Shown piece after piece: positions 36,282-47,800 of a stretch of 64,000 bases of DNA. Location: the NCBI RefSeq assembly GCF_027925525.1, contig NZ_BSDJ01000016.1, positions 91,674 through 155,673 on the forward strand, in the 5' to 3' direction. The first letter of the stretch is position 1; every line of letters starts with the position of its first letter. The DNA is from Paenibacillus tyrphae (lineage in GTDB: Bacteria > Bacillota > Bacilli > Paenibacillales > NBRC-103111). A program made the translations under genes and the position numbers. A model generated the notes under the pieces. It was not told where the DNA came from. It worked only from the letters and a program-made list of their open reading frames with translations, and did not search any database.

Positions 36282-36331
36282 GGTATGTTATCCATCCAGC
36301 ATACCATAATTTATATGAAAACAATTGTCAA
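36282..36331 (-). promoter_or_regulatory. Promoter and dyad of the GntR-ABC operon
   Basis: On the minus strand: TTGACA (36331 to 36326), 17 bases, TATGGT (36308 to 36303). The inverted repeat GGTATG (36282-36287) and CATACC (36300-36305) overlaps the -10 and the start of the transcript, a natural site for repression by the encoded GntR protein. Confidence 0.65.
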
Positions 36332-36394
36332 TAACCGATCGTTCGATCGAGTGGAGGGGGGCGATGTGGGCGATTTCGAACGTATGATCGGTGA

Positions 36395-36450
36395 TTGACA
36401 ATAATTTGAACATGAATTATAGTGTGCTACATGAGTAACATACTAGTATG
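36395..36450 (+). promoter_or_regulatory. Promoter and palindrome of the MacB/FtsX-type operon
   Basis: TTGACA (36395-36400), 17 bases, TATAGT (36418-36423). The perfect palindrome CATACTAGTATG (36439-36450) lies about 15 bases downstream of the -10, over the first transcribed bases. It shares the CATAC/GTATG half-site with the divergent GntR dyad, so the same regulator may control both directions. Confidence 0.65.
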
Positions 36451-36521
36451 CTAGGTGAAGAAAAACTTGGCAAAGGGGAACGGACGAAGTTTCAAAATTG
36501 TTATTCGAGGAGATGTAAGAA

Positions 36522-37226
36522 GTGAAAAAGTTAATCGAATTCAAAAAAGTAACGAAACAATACAAAATCGGAGAAGTGCCAATCAAGGCACTTGATGGTG
36601 TTGATTTTTCCATTTCAGAGGGGGAATTCGTCGTTATTTTGGGAGCAAGCGGCGCCGGTAAAAGTACGATTTTGAACATCCTTGGCGGTATGGATACGGC
36701 CACCTCAGGCCAAGTGTTTGTCGGCGATCAAGAAATAACAAGATTCAACGAAAAGAATTTAACACAATATCGCGGTGAGAAGGTTGGTTTTGTCTTTCAA
36801 TTCTACAATTTGATTCCGAATTTAAACGCACTGGAAAATGTTGAATTTGCCGCTGAAGTATGTAAAAACCATCTGGATGCTCAAGAGATTTTACATCGAG
36901 TCGGATTAAAGGATCGAATTAAAAACTTCCCTTCCCAGCTCTCCGGAGGAGAACAACAACGAGTGGCAATCGCTAGAGCTGTCGCCAAAAATCCTTTACT
37001 TTTACTCTGTGACGAACCAACAGGAGCTTTGGATTATGTTACGGGTAAATCCGTCTTAAAACTTCTTCAAGATTTAAACAGGGAAACGAAAAAGTGCGTT
37101 GTATTGGTCACACATAATTCCGCAATTGCTCCGATGGCCGATAAAATTATTAAAGTAAAAAGCGGAAGGATCGAAAGTATTACGATCAATGAGGTGAAAC
37201 AAAGTGTGGAAGGAATTGAGTGGTAA
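36522..37226 (+). CDS. ABC transporter ATP-binding protein (MacB/LolD type)
   Basis: 234 residues. Walker [10 protein letters not shown], signature [16 protein letters not shown], Walker [13 protein letters not shown], switch VLVTHNS. The [20 protein letters not shown] segment is typical of the FtsX-partner ATPases. GGAGATGTAAGAA precedes the GTG/ATG start region. It overlaps the permease start by one base (TAATG). Such pairs are mechanotransmission exporters for peptides, lipids or antibiotics. Confidence 0.93.
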   Translation: MKKLIEFKKVTKQYKIGEVPIKALDGVDFSISEGEFVVILGASGAGKSTILNILGGMDTATSGQVFVGDQEITRFNEKNLTQYRGEKVGFVFQFYNLIPNLNALENVEFAAEVCKNHLDAQEILHRVGLKDRIKNFPSQLSGGEQQRVAIARAVAKNPLLLLCDEPTGALDYVTGKSVLKLLQDLNRETKKCVVLVTHNSAIAPMADKIIKVKSGRIESITINEVKQSVEGIEW

Positions 37227-39556
37227 TGATGAAATTATTATCATTAAAATTAGTAAGGGACATTAGACAATCTATAGGGCAATTCATAGCCATTGTTTCG
37301 GTTATTGCGGTAGGAGCTTTTTTCTATGCGGGGCTGACCACGTATAGTGATACCCTTAGCGCTTATACGAAGGCATACTTTAAAGAACATAATTTAAGCG
37401 ATTTGAATGTGTATTACAGCCAAATTTCCAAAGAGGACGTGGCTGCTTTAAGCGAAATGGAAGGGATCAATAAAATAGAAGGACGTTATACGTTGGACGC
37501 CACGCAAGCGTTCGAAGGGTATAAAGCTTCGATAAAAATTCATTCGATCCCGGCGAACAATGAAATCAATACGCCTGCTATGGTGGAGGGCAGGATCGCG
37601 TCAAAAAAAGATGAGATCATGTTAGATTCCCATTATGCTAAAGAACATCAGTACAACGTTGGCGATAAAATCAACATAACTTCAAATAATAAAGACTACA
37701 GCTTTACGATCAGCGGTTTGTGCGAAAATGTTGAATATGCCAAAAAGAACGAAATCCAAGATCATAAAACTTTCGGAGTAGCTTATATGGCCGAAGAGGC
37801 GATCCCTGAAATGGCAGACGGCTTTTTCTATAATGAAGTCCTGGTTGATGCCAAAGAAGGTTACGATCTTGACCAATTAGGCAAATCCATTGAAGCTCAA
37901 TCCAAACCACTTTCCTATTTAAACCAAGTAAGTAAAGAAAGGACTTTCAGCTATTCGAAGCTAACTCAAACGATACATAATAATAACTTGATGAGCAAGG
38001 TTATCCCTTTGGTTCTCTTTTTGATCGGAGCTATTATTCTATTCCTTACCATGTCGAGGATGATTGATTCTCAAAGAAATCAAGTAGGTATTATGAAGGC
38101 TCTGGGTGTAAAAAACAGAACAATCATGCTTCATTACATGGGATACCCTTTGCTGGTATCGATGATAGGCTCAATTCTAGGTTGCTTTATAGCCGCTATG
38201 GTATTTATTCCTTTAGTAACTGTGTCGAGTTCCAGGGCTTACGCTCTGCCAGGAATAAAATTCGCCCTTGGTTTGTATGCGATCCTTCCTCCCATTTTAT
38301 TCTCTAGTGCCTTTGGACTCCTTTCGTGTTACTTAAGCGGCAGAACCGTGTTAAAAGAGCGTGCGGCTCAAGCTATGCGTCCGAAACCGCCAAAGAAGAT
38401 GAAAATGCTTCTCATCGAAAGAATTCCGGGTGTTTGGAGTCGTATTTCCTACAGTTACAAACTCATTTTGAGAAATATACTGCTGAATAAACAAAAAGCT
38501 TTAGTGAGCTCGGTCGGTGTTGTGGCAAGTACGGTTTTATTGATAACTGCCTTCGGTACGCACACGGCCTTGCTAAAAGTAGCTGACCAGATAGAAGAGG
38601 TGTATGCTTATGATTTAAGAGTGGATTATGCGATAGGAGCATCTTCCGAGGTGTCAAAATTCCCCTCCGGTATTAAACAAAAATTTCATTTATCCGCCTT
38701 TCCTGTTGAATTCATAAAGGATGATAAAAAAGAAAAGGCCACTTTAACGGTTACTGAAAAAGAAAACAATCTCATTCATTTTTTTGACGAAAATAACAAT
38801 AAACTGTTTTTGGAGAATAACGGCGTTTTGGTGCCCAAATCATACGCCGACAAATATCATATTGGGGAAGGGGATCTCATCCAGATCAAGTTCACAGCAC
38901 CGGAGTTTAAAAATAAGATGATCGAGATGAAGGTTTTAAATATATCTACCCAGTATTCGAATCCGTCGTTTTATAGCACGCCGGCCTACTTAAAGAACTT
39001 TGACCTAGACTATAATCCATCCTCGCTCTTAGTTGAAGCCAATAGCTCTACAGATCTTGTAAGCGTTCGTAACTTCTTTGAGCAAGATCCTCACGTAGAT
39101 AAAATTACAGATAAGACTGATCTTAAGAAATCCGCTCAATATATTGTGAAGCAAAACAGCTTTGTGTTTATCATGTTTATCATTTGTGCCGTCATCCTCT
39201 CCTTTGGCGCCATTTATACGATATCTTCCATAAACATTTATGAAAGGAATCGTGAGCTTGCTACACTTAAGGTACTAGGCTATCCAAAATATAAAATAAA
39301 CAGACTCATATTTTTTGAAAACATCATCCTAACCACAGTTGCGGTAATTGTAGCTTTACCGATTAGCGGCTATATGTACACCATTATTGTGAAGGCGCTC
39401 TCCAGCGCCCATCAACAAATCCCGGATCAATTAAATATTTTTACGATTATGGTATCTATTATTCTTTCATTCATGCTTACGATTCTGGCAAACTTGCTGC
39501 TGAGGAGAAAAGTAACCCAAATCCATATGATTGAATCACTAAAAAGTATAGAATAG
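37226..39556 (+). CDS. FtsX-like ABC permease
   Basis: 776 residues from the ATG at 37226, which overlaps the ATPase stop. One N-terminal helix is followed by a large extracellular domain (residues about 40-255), three helices (about 265-370), a basic cytoplasmic stretch (RPKPPKKMKM), a further helix, a second extracellular domain (about 465-640) and three final helices. This duplicated FtsX layout is common in Firmicute exporters. The conserved GIMKALGVKNRTI and ATLKVLGYPKYKIN segments are the two coupling regions. Substrate unknown. Confidence 0.92.
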   Translation: MMKLLSLKLVRDIRQSIGQFIAIVSVIAVGAFFYAGLTTYSDTLSAYTKAYFKEHNLSDLNVYYSQISKEDVAALSEMEGINKIEGRYTLDATQAFEGYKASIKIHSIPANNEINTPAMVEGRIASKKDEIMLDSHYAKEHQYNVGDKINITSNNKDYSFTISGLCENVEYAKKNEIQDHKTFGVAYMAEEAIPEMADGFFYNEVLVDAKEGYDLDQLGKSIEAQSKPLSYLNQVSKERTFSYSKLTQTIHNNNLMSKVIPLVLFLIGAIILFLTMSRMIDSQRNQVGIMKALGVKNRTIMLHYMGYPLLVSMIGSILGCFIAAMVFIPLVTVSSSRAYALPGIKFALGLYAILPPILFSSAFGLLSCYLSGRTVLKERAAQAMRPKPPKKMKMLLIERIPGVWSRISYSYKLILRNILLNKQKALVSSVGVVASTVLLITAFGTHTALLKVADQIEEVYAYDLRVDYAIGASSEVSKFPSGIKQKFHLSAFPVEFIKDDKKEKATLTVTEKENNLIHFFDENNNKLFLENNGVLVPKSYADKYHIGEGDLIQIKFTAPEFKNKMIEMKVLNISTQYSNPSFYSTPAYLKNFDLDYNPSSLLVEANSSTDLVSVRNFFEQDPHVDKITDKTDLKKSAQYIVKQNSFVFIMFIICAVILSFGAIYTISSINIYERNRELATLKVLGYPKYKINRLIFFENIILTTVAVIVALPISGYMYTIIVKALSSAHQQIPDQLNIFTIMVSIILSFMLTILANLLLRRKVTQIHMIESLKSIE

Positions 39557-39626
39557 CAGAGAACGTCAAATGCCGCTGGAGGCGGCCGCTGCATGGCGGA
39601 GCGGCCATGACCGGCAGGCGGCAACC

Positions 39627-40553
39627 TTAACGGTACAGGCTTATTTTATGAACAGATCTCATTTTATTTATAGCCTCATTGGTAGACCATGAAGCGCTAG
39701 CGATCATTCGAAAATTTGTTTTTGCGGCTTTATCCCCATCCAAGCCGTTCATTTTTGCGGAAGCTGTGGCATCGTGAACCACGGCCACCTCAAATCCTCG
39801 TTCAATGAGTTCGCGCATATGAGATTCAACGCACAGGTTCCCGGACATTCCTGCAAGAATGACGCGGGAAATACACTGTTTTCGCAGTTGCAAAACCAAG
39901 TCGTTGGCTTCGGGTCCGAAAACTTTATGCGGACTGCAGATGACGGTTTGACCATCTTCAATATAGGGCTTATACCTATCCAAGAAGTCGGCACCAGAAC
40001 CTGTAAAGCCTTCAAGCGATAATGGACTTTTTCGTTGATACATCTTGAGATCGTGCATCAAATGTTCTAATACTCCCCCAAATCTCCATTTTTGGTCATA
40101 GGGATAATACCAGTGGGGCGACACAAACACTTTAAATTTATTTTCCTTGGCTGTTTTCAATAATAATTCAATGTTTTCAATCGTATGATTTTCAGCCACG
40201 CTGTCTTTAACTAAATTCCATGCTGCACCTTTTGGACTTAAAAAGTCATTTTGCGGATCTGTGATCACTAAAGCGGTATTGTTTCGATCCACCTTCATTC
40301 TTTGTGCTGGAACCGGTGCGGTTTGTGTGGCTACAGCATTTTGATGATAACCATTGTAAAATTGAGGTACCGTCTGCTTCTCCGAGTAACTGTGGTGAGA
40401 TGTTCTAACGTAAGGAATGGATGGTTGCTGAAGGGTAATCGGGTAATATGTTAAAGGTTGGCGTAATAAGCGATAATTTCCATGGCCCTCCAATTCAAAA
40501 GGGATTCCAAAACCTCCGTGCCCAAAACCGCCGAAACTACAGTGAAAGCACAT
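39627..40553 (-). CDS. Isochorismatase-family hydrolase with coat-protein-like N-terminal extension
   Basis: 308 residues. Residues about 95-285 are an isochorismatase-type cysteine hydrolase with the catalytic Asp in LVITDPQNDF, Lys in CSPHKVFG and Cys in MSGNLCVESHM. The first 88 residues are unusual: rich in Gly, Phe, Tyr, His, Gln and Pro (MCFHCSFGGFGHGGFG, later HHSYSEKQTVPQFYNGYH), like spore coat or crust proteins. GGAGGATAA lies 11 bases before the ATG, and a sigma-K-like promoter lies just upstream. I infer a spore-surface-associated enzyme; the substrate is unknown. Confidence 0.88.
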   Translation of the reverse strand: MCFHCSFGGFGHGGFGIPFELEGHGNYRLLRQPLTYYPITLQQPSIPYVRTSHHSYSEKQTVPQFYNGYHQNAVATQTAPVPAQRMKVDRNNTALVITDPQNDFLSPKGAAWNLVKDSVAENHTIENIELLLKTAKENKFKVFVSPHWYYPYDQKWRFGGVLEHLMHDLKMYQRKSPLSLEGFTGSGADFLDRYKPYIEDGQTVICSPHKVFGPEANDLVLQLRKQCISRVILAGMSGNLCVESHMRELIERGFEVAVVHDATASAKMNGLDGDKAAKTNFRMIASASWSTNEAINKMRSVHKISLYR

Positions 40554-40592
40554 AACAGTGTTATCCTCCGTTTATGTTGGCATCCGATGATT

Positions 40593-40620
40593 TAATGTAT
40601 GGGCATCTATCATAAAAAGT
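40593..40620 (-). promoter_or_regulatory. Sigma-K-like promoter (mother-cell sporulation)
   Basis: On the minus strand: AC (40620-40619), 17 bases, CATACATTA (40601-40593). This matches the sigma-K pattern mAC-16/17-CATAnnnTA, about 40 bases upstream of the isochorismatase ATG. The -10 also resembles sigma-E (CATACAhT), but the -35 fits sigma-K better. Confidence 0.5.
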
Positions 40621-40817
40621 TCGTAGTTAAAATGTTAAATTATCCAGTAAAACAGCAAGAGGCTACGTAAGCACGTCTTCGTCTCACTGAAGATGAAAAA
40701 GGCGAATACTTGATTTTAATGATACAATATAACATAATAGTCACTCTGCATGCTTAAAGGAAAAACTGGGGATCATGACGAAGTATGCAGCCATTATATC
40801 AATGAGGAGAGATCAGC

Positions 40818-41537
40818 ATGGATTTGAAAAATAGAACAGCGATTATTACCGGAGCGGGAAAAGGGATCGGCAGAGCGATCGCCGTAGAGCTTGCCAAAGA
40901 AGGAGTAAACCTCGGTTTGACGGCCAGAACCTCGTCCGATCTGGAATCGCTTCGCGCGGAGCTTGAAAGTACATATAGCGTGAAAGTATACACCGCAGCC
41001 GCAGACATCGCCAAAAGAGGAGAGGCCGAGCAAGCCGTCGGCTCACTTATCGGCAGCCTCGGTTCGCTTGACATCTTGATCAATAATGCAGGGATCGCAC
41101 AGTTCGGCACTGTCGCCGATATGGAACCCGAGTTATGGGAGAGCATCATTCAAACGAACCTGATGGGTACCTACTATGTCACTCGTGCCGCGCTGCCGAC
41201 GCTGCTGGCGCAAGCGAGCGGCAGCATCATCAATATCTCGTCCACGGCTGGAGAGCGGGGCTTCGCGACCGGCTCCGCTTATTGTGCGTCCAAGCACGCG
41301 GTGCTGGGTTTTACGGAAGCGCTGATGCAGGAGGTCCGCAAATCTAACATTCGCGTAACGGCACTCACGCCAAGTACGGTCAATACTGAGCTCGCAACGA
41401 ACGCCGGCCTCAAAATCGGCGACGAAGACCGCATGATGCAGCCGGGGGACGTGGCGGATCTTGTGCTTGCCACATTGAAGCTGCCGGCACGCGTTTTTAT
41501 TAAAAACGCCGGGATTTGGACGACCAATCCGCAATAG
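40818..41537 (+). CDS. Short-chain dehydrogenase/reductase (FabG-like)
   Basis: 239 residues of the classical SDR family. The NAD(P)-binding TGAGKGIG, the NNAG motif, catalytic Ser in INISSTAG and the YCASK active site are all present. GAGGAGAGATC precedes the ATG. Proteins with this C-terminus (VFIKNAGIWTTNP) are annotated as 3-ketoacyl-ACP reductase or YueD/sepiapterin-reductase-like, but the substrate is not predictable. It appears monocistronic and ends at a terminator before the NRPS. Confidence 0.92.
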   Translation: MDLKNRTAIITGAGKGIGRAIAVELAKEGVNLGLTARTSSDLESLRAELESTYSVKVYTAAADIAKRGEAEQAVGSLIGSLGSLDILINNAGIAQFGTVADMEPELWESIIQTNLMGTYYVTRAALPTLLAQASGSIINISSTAGERGFATGSAYCASKHAVLGFTEALMQEVRKSNIRVTALTPSTVNTELATNAGLKIGDEDRMMQPGDVADLVLATLKLPARVFIKNAGIWTTNPQ

Positions 41538-41653
41538 TAAGGTCGCGATCGCCCGTCGTATGATGCGGAATGGAAAAAGAAGATTTCAACTTTACATCGA
41601 GTATCCAGGATAGTTGGAAAAAATCTATTCTTCGAAATGGTGAATATGTTAAA

Positions 41654-41692
41654 TAAACGGAGTCACGCGTGTTTTGCGGGCTCTGTTTTTTT
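41654..41692 (+). terminator. Terminator, left copy of a pair flanking the NRPS block
   Basis: AACGGAGTCACGC and GCGGGCTCTG pair across GTGTTTT, followed by seven Ts. A nearly identical hairpin occurs at 55364-55397. It ends the short-chain dehydrogenase. Confidence 0.75.
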
Positions 41693-41868
41693 ATTAATTC
41701 TGGAAAATTGCATTTGTATTAATAATTAATAATGGAAATTTATACATAGTTTGGGCTATAGTAGAGTAATGGAAAATATCTATGAAATTCCCTGTTTTAT
41801 AGGTGCTTTATGATATAGGTTTTTACGAGGGAATACGTGCAGAAATAAAGAGAGGAGATGAAGAACCG

Positions 41869-44800
41869 ATGATACCTGCTGACGGAACAGCCTTCCGCGA
41901 TTCCTTGGGCGGTAGCCGGTACGGCTTGCCGCTGTTTTCGAATAACAGGGACCAGGGTGAACCCGTGGGCGATTATGATTTCCATAAGATCCGTTTGGGG
42001 AATCGGGAATTCAAAGCAATGACGGAATTTGTCTGTCGGCATCAGCTTTGTATGCCATCTTTTCTAACAGCGGTATGGTCTGTCCTGCTTTCCCATTATG
42101 CCAATCAATACGAGGTGCCCGTTTTGTATTCCGTTTTGCCGGACGAAGCCGGGGGCGAAAGCTATCCTAACTATCCGCTGCTCGTCAACATTCGGAAAGA
42201 AGACTGTCTTCTGGATTTAGTGCGCAAGGTCAAAACGCAATTGGATGATCGGAAGACAGGCGGCGGTTCTTGGAGCGGAACGTTGGCGCAGCAAGCGGAA
42301 GGGGGGCTTTCTGCACTAGGGCGCGGGGACTATTTTAACGTCGGCATCTTGGAAGTGCACGGAAGGAGTCTGCTTCCTGACGTCAATACGAAAAGTTCTC
42401 CGCGTGGCATGAACCAGCCGGAGATTGTACTTCGTTATCTTTATCGTGTCGACGAATTCGAATGCGCGATTCAGTATGACGGCAAGCGGTTCGGCAAAAC
42501 GCAGATATCCCGGCTCGCGGGGCAGTTCCGGGTACTGCTGACCAACGCATGGTATGGCCTTGAGAAGCCCGTGCTTTTCCACCCGTTCCTGACCGCAATC
42601 GAAGGGAAGCAGTTTCTCCGATGGAACGATACGGACAGGGCATATCCTGCACGTAAAACCGTCCATCAATTGGTCGAGGAACAAGCGGTCAGGACGCCGG
42701 AGGCGGTCGCCTTGGAGTTTCGTCAGCAGAAGCTGACCTACTTCGAATTAAACCGCCGGGCTAACCGAATTGCCCGCGTCATTATGGATGCGTGTCGGAG
42801 GAACGAGCAGAGCGATCTGCCGCGAGGGACGCTGATCCCTATCATGCTGGAACGAAGCGCGGATGTGCTTCCGGCCATGCTGGGCGTGATGAAGACGGGA
42901 GGGGCTTACCTTCCGATCGATCCTCAGTATCCGGAGGAACGCATTCGGTTTATTTTGGAGGACGCTCAAGCCCAAATCATTGTGACAACCAGCCAATTGG
43001 CCGCCAGGCTGGAGCCGGTCATTTCTCAAGCCGGTATGGAGGCGGTGACGCTTATTTGTATCGACGAGTGGCTTGCGCAACCTTGCGATTCCGCTGAAAA
43101 TTTAAACGTTGAGGTCAAACAGGACGATCTGGCATACGTCATCTATACGTCCGGCTCCACCGGAAAACCGAAGGGCGCGCTCATCGAACACGCCGGACTT
43201 GTTGCGCTGATTCCTTATCTTATCGACAAGTTTGGGCTGACTTCGGAGACGCGCGTGCTGCAATTCGCTTCCATCAGCTTTGACGCGTCGGTTTACGAAT
43301 GGATCGGAACGTTAACGGTCGGTGGAACAATCGTTGTCCTGTCGGAAGAGGAACTGCCTCCATATGCCGATATTTCGGACGTGATCGAACAAAAAAACAT
43401 TCACCTTGCCATGCTGACCCCGGCCGTCTTACGAACGATGAGTAAGCGGGAGTTGCCCGGCTTGCGAACGATCGTATCGGCCGGGGAGGCTTGTACGCCG
43501 GATATTGTGAACGATTGGGGAAAAGACCGCTTTTTCCTGAATGCATACGGTCCGACCGAAGTGACGATTATTTGTTCCGTAGGGCTCTGTCGGCCGGGGA
43601 AAAGAGTGACGATCGGACAGCCCGTTTACAACAAACGCCTGTTTGTCCTGAATCCGTTCGGCCAACCGGTTCCGGTCGGCGTTCCCGGTGAGCTGTGGGT
43701 GGGCGGCGTCGGGGTGGCCCGAGGCTACCTGAACCGCGAAGAGCTGACCCAGGAACGGTTCGTTTACAAAGAGTTTGTGATGGGGGATGGGCACGCTCCA
43801 CAAATTGAGAGGTTATATAAAACCGGAGATATCGTGAAATGGACGCCGGGCGGGGAATTGATTTTTATCGGCCGGAGCGACGACCAGGTCAAGATTAGAG
43901 GCTACCGCATCGAGCTGGGGGAAATCGAGCATCGGCTTCGGCAGTATCCGGGCATCCGCCAATGCATGGTCCGGGCGTGGCACGACGGGCATTATCAGAA
44001 GCTGGCGGCGTACTATACTTCTTCCCAAGAGCTGGAAGAGGCCGAATTGACGCTGCACTTATCCTCCGTGTTACCGTCCTACATGGTTCCGTCTTACTTT
44101 TGTCGACTGGAAGCGTTTCCTTTGAATACTAACGGCAAAGTGGACCGGTCGGCGCTTCCTCATCCGAATACGGTGTGGGAGCAATCTACCGAAAAGGCGC
44201 AGGAAACGGGCGAAGACGAAATGGAAAAGCGGCTGCTTCACATTTGGCGGCAACTGCTTAAGCGGCAAAATATCGGGGTCAACGATCATTTTTATGCCGT
44301 TGGGGGAGACTCGATCCTCGCTATTCAGACGGTATCCATGGCCAGGGACCACGGAATTGTCGTGACGCCCAGACAAGTGGCGGAGCATCCGACCGTGAAG
44401 GATTTGGCGGCCGTAGCCGCTTGGGTGGACGGCGGGAAGCAGAAGGAGCAGGCCATCGATTTGGCGGGCGAATTCGGGCTGACGCCGATTCAGCACTGGT
44501 TTTTCGAGCAGCGGTTTGAAGAGCCGAACTACTTTAATCAATCGCATATGCTGCTGCTCAACCATTGCGACCCGGCGAGGTTGGAGATGGCTCTTAACCG
44601 GCTGGTCCGGCTGCACCCGGAGCTGGCGGCGCAATTCGTAAGGCGCGGGCATACGTATGTGCAGCGCTACCGAATGGATGCTGTCGTACGGCTTGCTTCC
44701 CACACCATTCGGGAGACAGAGCGCCCCGATCCGGAAATTGCTGCCGTCTGCGCGAAATGGCACGGCCAACTGAACTACGAAACGGGAACGTTGCTTCGTG

Positions 44801-47800
44801 CCGGGTTGATCGAAGGACATCCTGACGGTAAAATTCGTCTATTTCTTACCGTACATCATCTGGTCATCGACGGGGTTTCCTGGAGAATTTTGCTTCAAGA
44901 GCTGTATCGGTTGTATCACGGCTCCGAGCTGCCGCCGGTTCCAAGCCCGTTTAAAAAGTGGCAGGCTGCGATCACGGACTATGCCCAAAAAGAGGAGCAG
45001 CGCGACCATATCGGCTATTGGAGCGATGTGCTGACCCGTTCCGCCGCGTTCCAGCTACCCGTAGACCGTTGCTCGGATCACCGGAGCAGCGCCGAATCCG
45101 CGGAGCTTGTCGCAACGCTGTCGCCAAGCGATACGCAGCGGCTGCTGCACCGGTGCGCTCACGCTTACCATACGCAGATCAACGATCTGCTGCTTACCGC
45201 CTGGTCGCTGATGCTGTCCGCCTGGTCCGGACAGGGGACAGTCGCCTTCCGGCTGGAGGGCCATGGACGGGAGCATTCCGTATCCGACATGAACTTGACC
45301 CGAACGATCGGCTGGTTCACGTCGATGTTTCCCGTATGCATCCGGTTGTCGGCTGACGCTCCGTTGGGAGAAACGATCAAATCCGTCAAGGAGCAACTAC
45401 GCCGCATTCCTGATCGAGGCATCTCGTACGGGGCTCTGCGGTACTGCTATCCGGACGAGGCGGTTCGAACGGCCTTGACCGCTCCCGAGCCGCAGGCGCT
45501 GTTCAACTATTTGGGCCAGTTCGATCAGGCCGAAGCCGGGGAAGCGAACGAATGGCTAAGCTTCACGCGCGATGCCGCACAGGATCATAGCTCGCCGCGG
45601 AACCACGGAACGAGTTTGTTGGAGCTTAACTGTTCCGTCGTTCAGGGTCAGCTGCATTTGTTCATGAAATATAGCAGACGTCATTACGAGGAAGCAACGA
45701 TTGCCGGCCTGATGGAATCCTTCATCTCTTATCTGCTTCACATTATCGAACACTGCGAGGAGAAAGAGAGCGAAGAGTTTACGCCGAGCGATTTTCCACT
45801 GGTTTCCATCGAACAGCATTTGCTGGACCGGATCGTAAATACGTACCATGCGCCAGACGGTCTGGATAAAATGATGCCGCTTAGTCCGCTGCAAAAAGGA
45901 CTTTTGTTCCATTATTTGGATCATCCGTCCTCCGACCAATATTTTGTACAGACGAGCTGGAAATACGAAGGCAGGCTCGATGTTACCCGCTATCGGGAAG
46001 CGTGGCAGCGTGTCGTTGCCGAAAACGATTGTTTGCGGACGTGCTTCGTCTGGGAAGCGCTGGACGAGCCGGTACAGTGCGTCGTTCAAGCAGCGGAACC
46101 GGAGTGGACGATAGAGGATATCGTCTCGCAGTCTGCGGATCGACAGCAAGATTACTTCGAACAGTGGATGACGCTGGACCGCGAGCGCCGCTTCGACCTG
46201 CGACGGCCCGCGTACCGCCTTGCGCTGATTCGCAGCGGTTCGGAGGAGTGGACGGTAGTTTGGAGCTACCACCATATTTTGCTGGACGGATGGAGCCTGC
46301 CGCTGCTGCTCAATCGGGTTCACGACCTCTATGAATGCAGCTTGCAGAACATAACGCCTCAGCGCAATCCGTCGCTCCCTTTCGAACTCTACATCCGGTG
46401 GCTGATGACGAAGGACCGGACGGAGGCCGAAACCTTCTGGAAGGCTTATTTGGCTGATGTTACCGAGCCGACCCCACTGCCGATGGAGAAAAGCGGTATG
46501 CGCTTCGATGCGCATCAACCGATCCGCAAGCAGCAGACCGAGACGCTGCAATTGGATGCAAGCTTTACCAGGCACATGACAGCGTTTGCGCAGCAAACGC
46601 AAATATCGCTCAATACGTTGGTGCAGTTCGCTTGGGGAAAAGTGCTGCAAGTGCTTCATGATGCGGATGTCACCGTATTCGGCATGGTCGTGTCCGGCCG
46701 TGGCTCCGACCTTCCCAAAGCGGACCGTATCACCGGCTTGCTGATTAATACACTTCCCTTGGTCATGCATTGGAATACGGAGCAGTCCGTCGCCGACTAT
46801 GTGAAGGAGCTTCATCACACGATTCAAAAGCTGAACGATTACTGCTGCGTCAGCCTGAACGAATTGAAGGGCTGGAGCTCCGTCCAAGGCCAAACGCTGT
46901 TTCACAGCATTGTCGCGTTCGAAAATTATTTGAACGACTACCGTCAGCCGGCGAGCGGACTAAACATGTCGGCGATGGAGGAACGCGAGAAAACGAATTA
47001 TCCGCTGACGATCACCATCGCGAGCGACAGAGAACAGATCGTCATCAAGCTGATTTACGATGCCGACCGATTGGAGCAGGAGACGGTGCGACGGTTGACG
47101 GAGCATCTGCGTCATGCTTTGCATTTTGCGGTGGAACATCCGGATTGCGCTGTCGGAGACATTCGTTTAATGCCCGAAGACGAATATGATCGAATCGTCT
47201 ACGATTGGAATCGTACGTTCACGGAGTACCCGAGGGAGAGCACGGTTCCCGAGCTGTTCGGGGAACAGGTCCGGCTCCGGCCTTCCCAACCGGCGGTGAT
47301 CGCATACGACAAGGTCGTGACTTACGAACGGCTCGACCAACTATCCCGGCATGTGGCGAGCTTGCTCGCAGCGGATGCGCCGGTTCGTGAGAAGCTCATT
47401 GGCGTCTGTCTGCCACGCTCGCTCGAATTTATCGTTTCCATCCTGGGCATCTTGAAGGCGGGCTGCGCCTATGTGCCGATCGATCCCGATTTTCCGGCGG
47501 AGCGTACACGCGACATGATCCGGGACGCCGGACTGGACACGATCATCACCTCGCGCAGCGGAGCGGACAGTCTGGCGGAAGCGTCTCAGGGTATGAGCTT
47601 AAAGCTGATCTGCGCCGATGATTTCGACAACATTACATTTGTGGGGCTGGAAGAAGAAGGGGGCGTTCCAGCGGCCGCCTCCGATCTTGCCTATCTGATG
47701 TATACGTCCGGTTCGACGGGCAAGCCGAAGGGCGTAATGGTGGAGCATCGCAGCATCGTCCGTCTGGTGAAGCATACGAACTATTTCCCGTTCTCCCCGG

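Noticed and set aside
41717..41731. Palindrome TATTAATAATTAATA upstream of the NRPS
   Set aside because: Purely A/T, so symmetry by chance is likely; no promoter could be fixed to it.
45556..46905. 449-codon open frame antisense to the NRPS
   Set aside because: It lies wholly opposite conserved C and A domain sequence and follows from the GC-rich codon use. No ribosome site or known domain.
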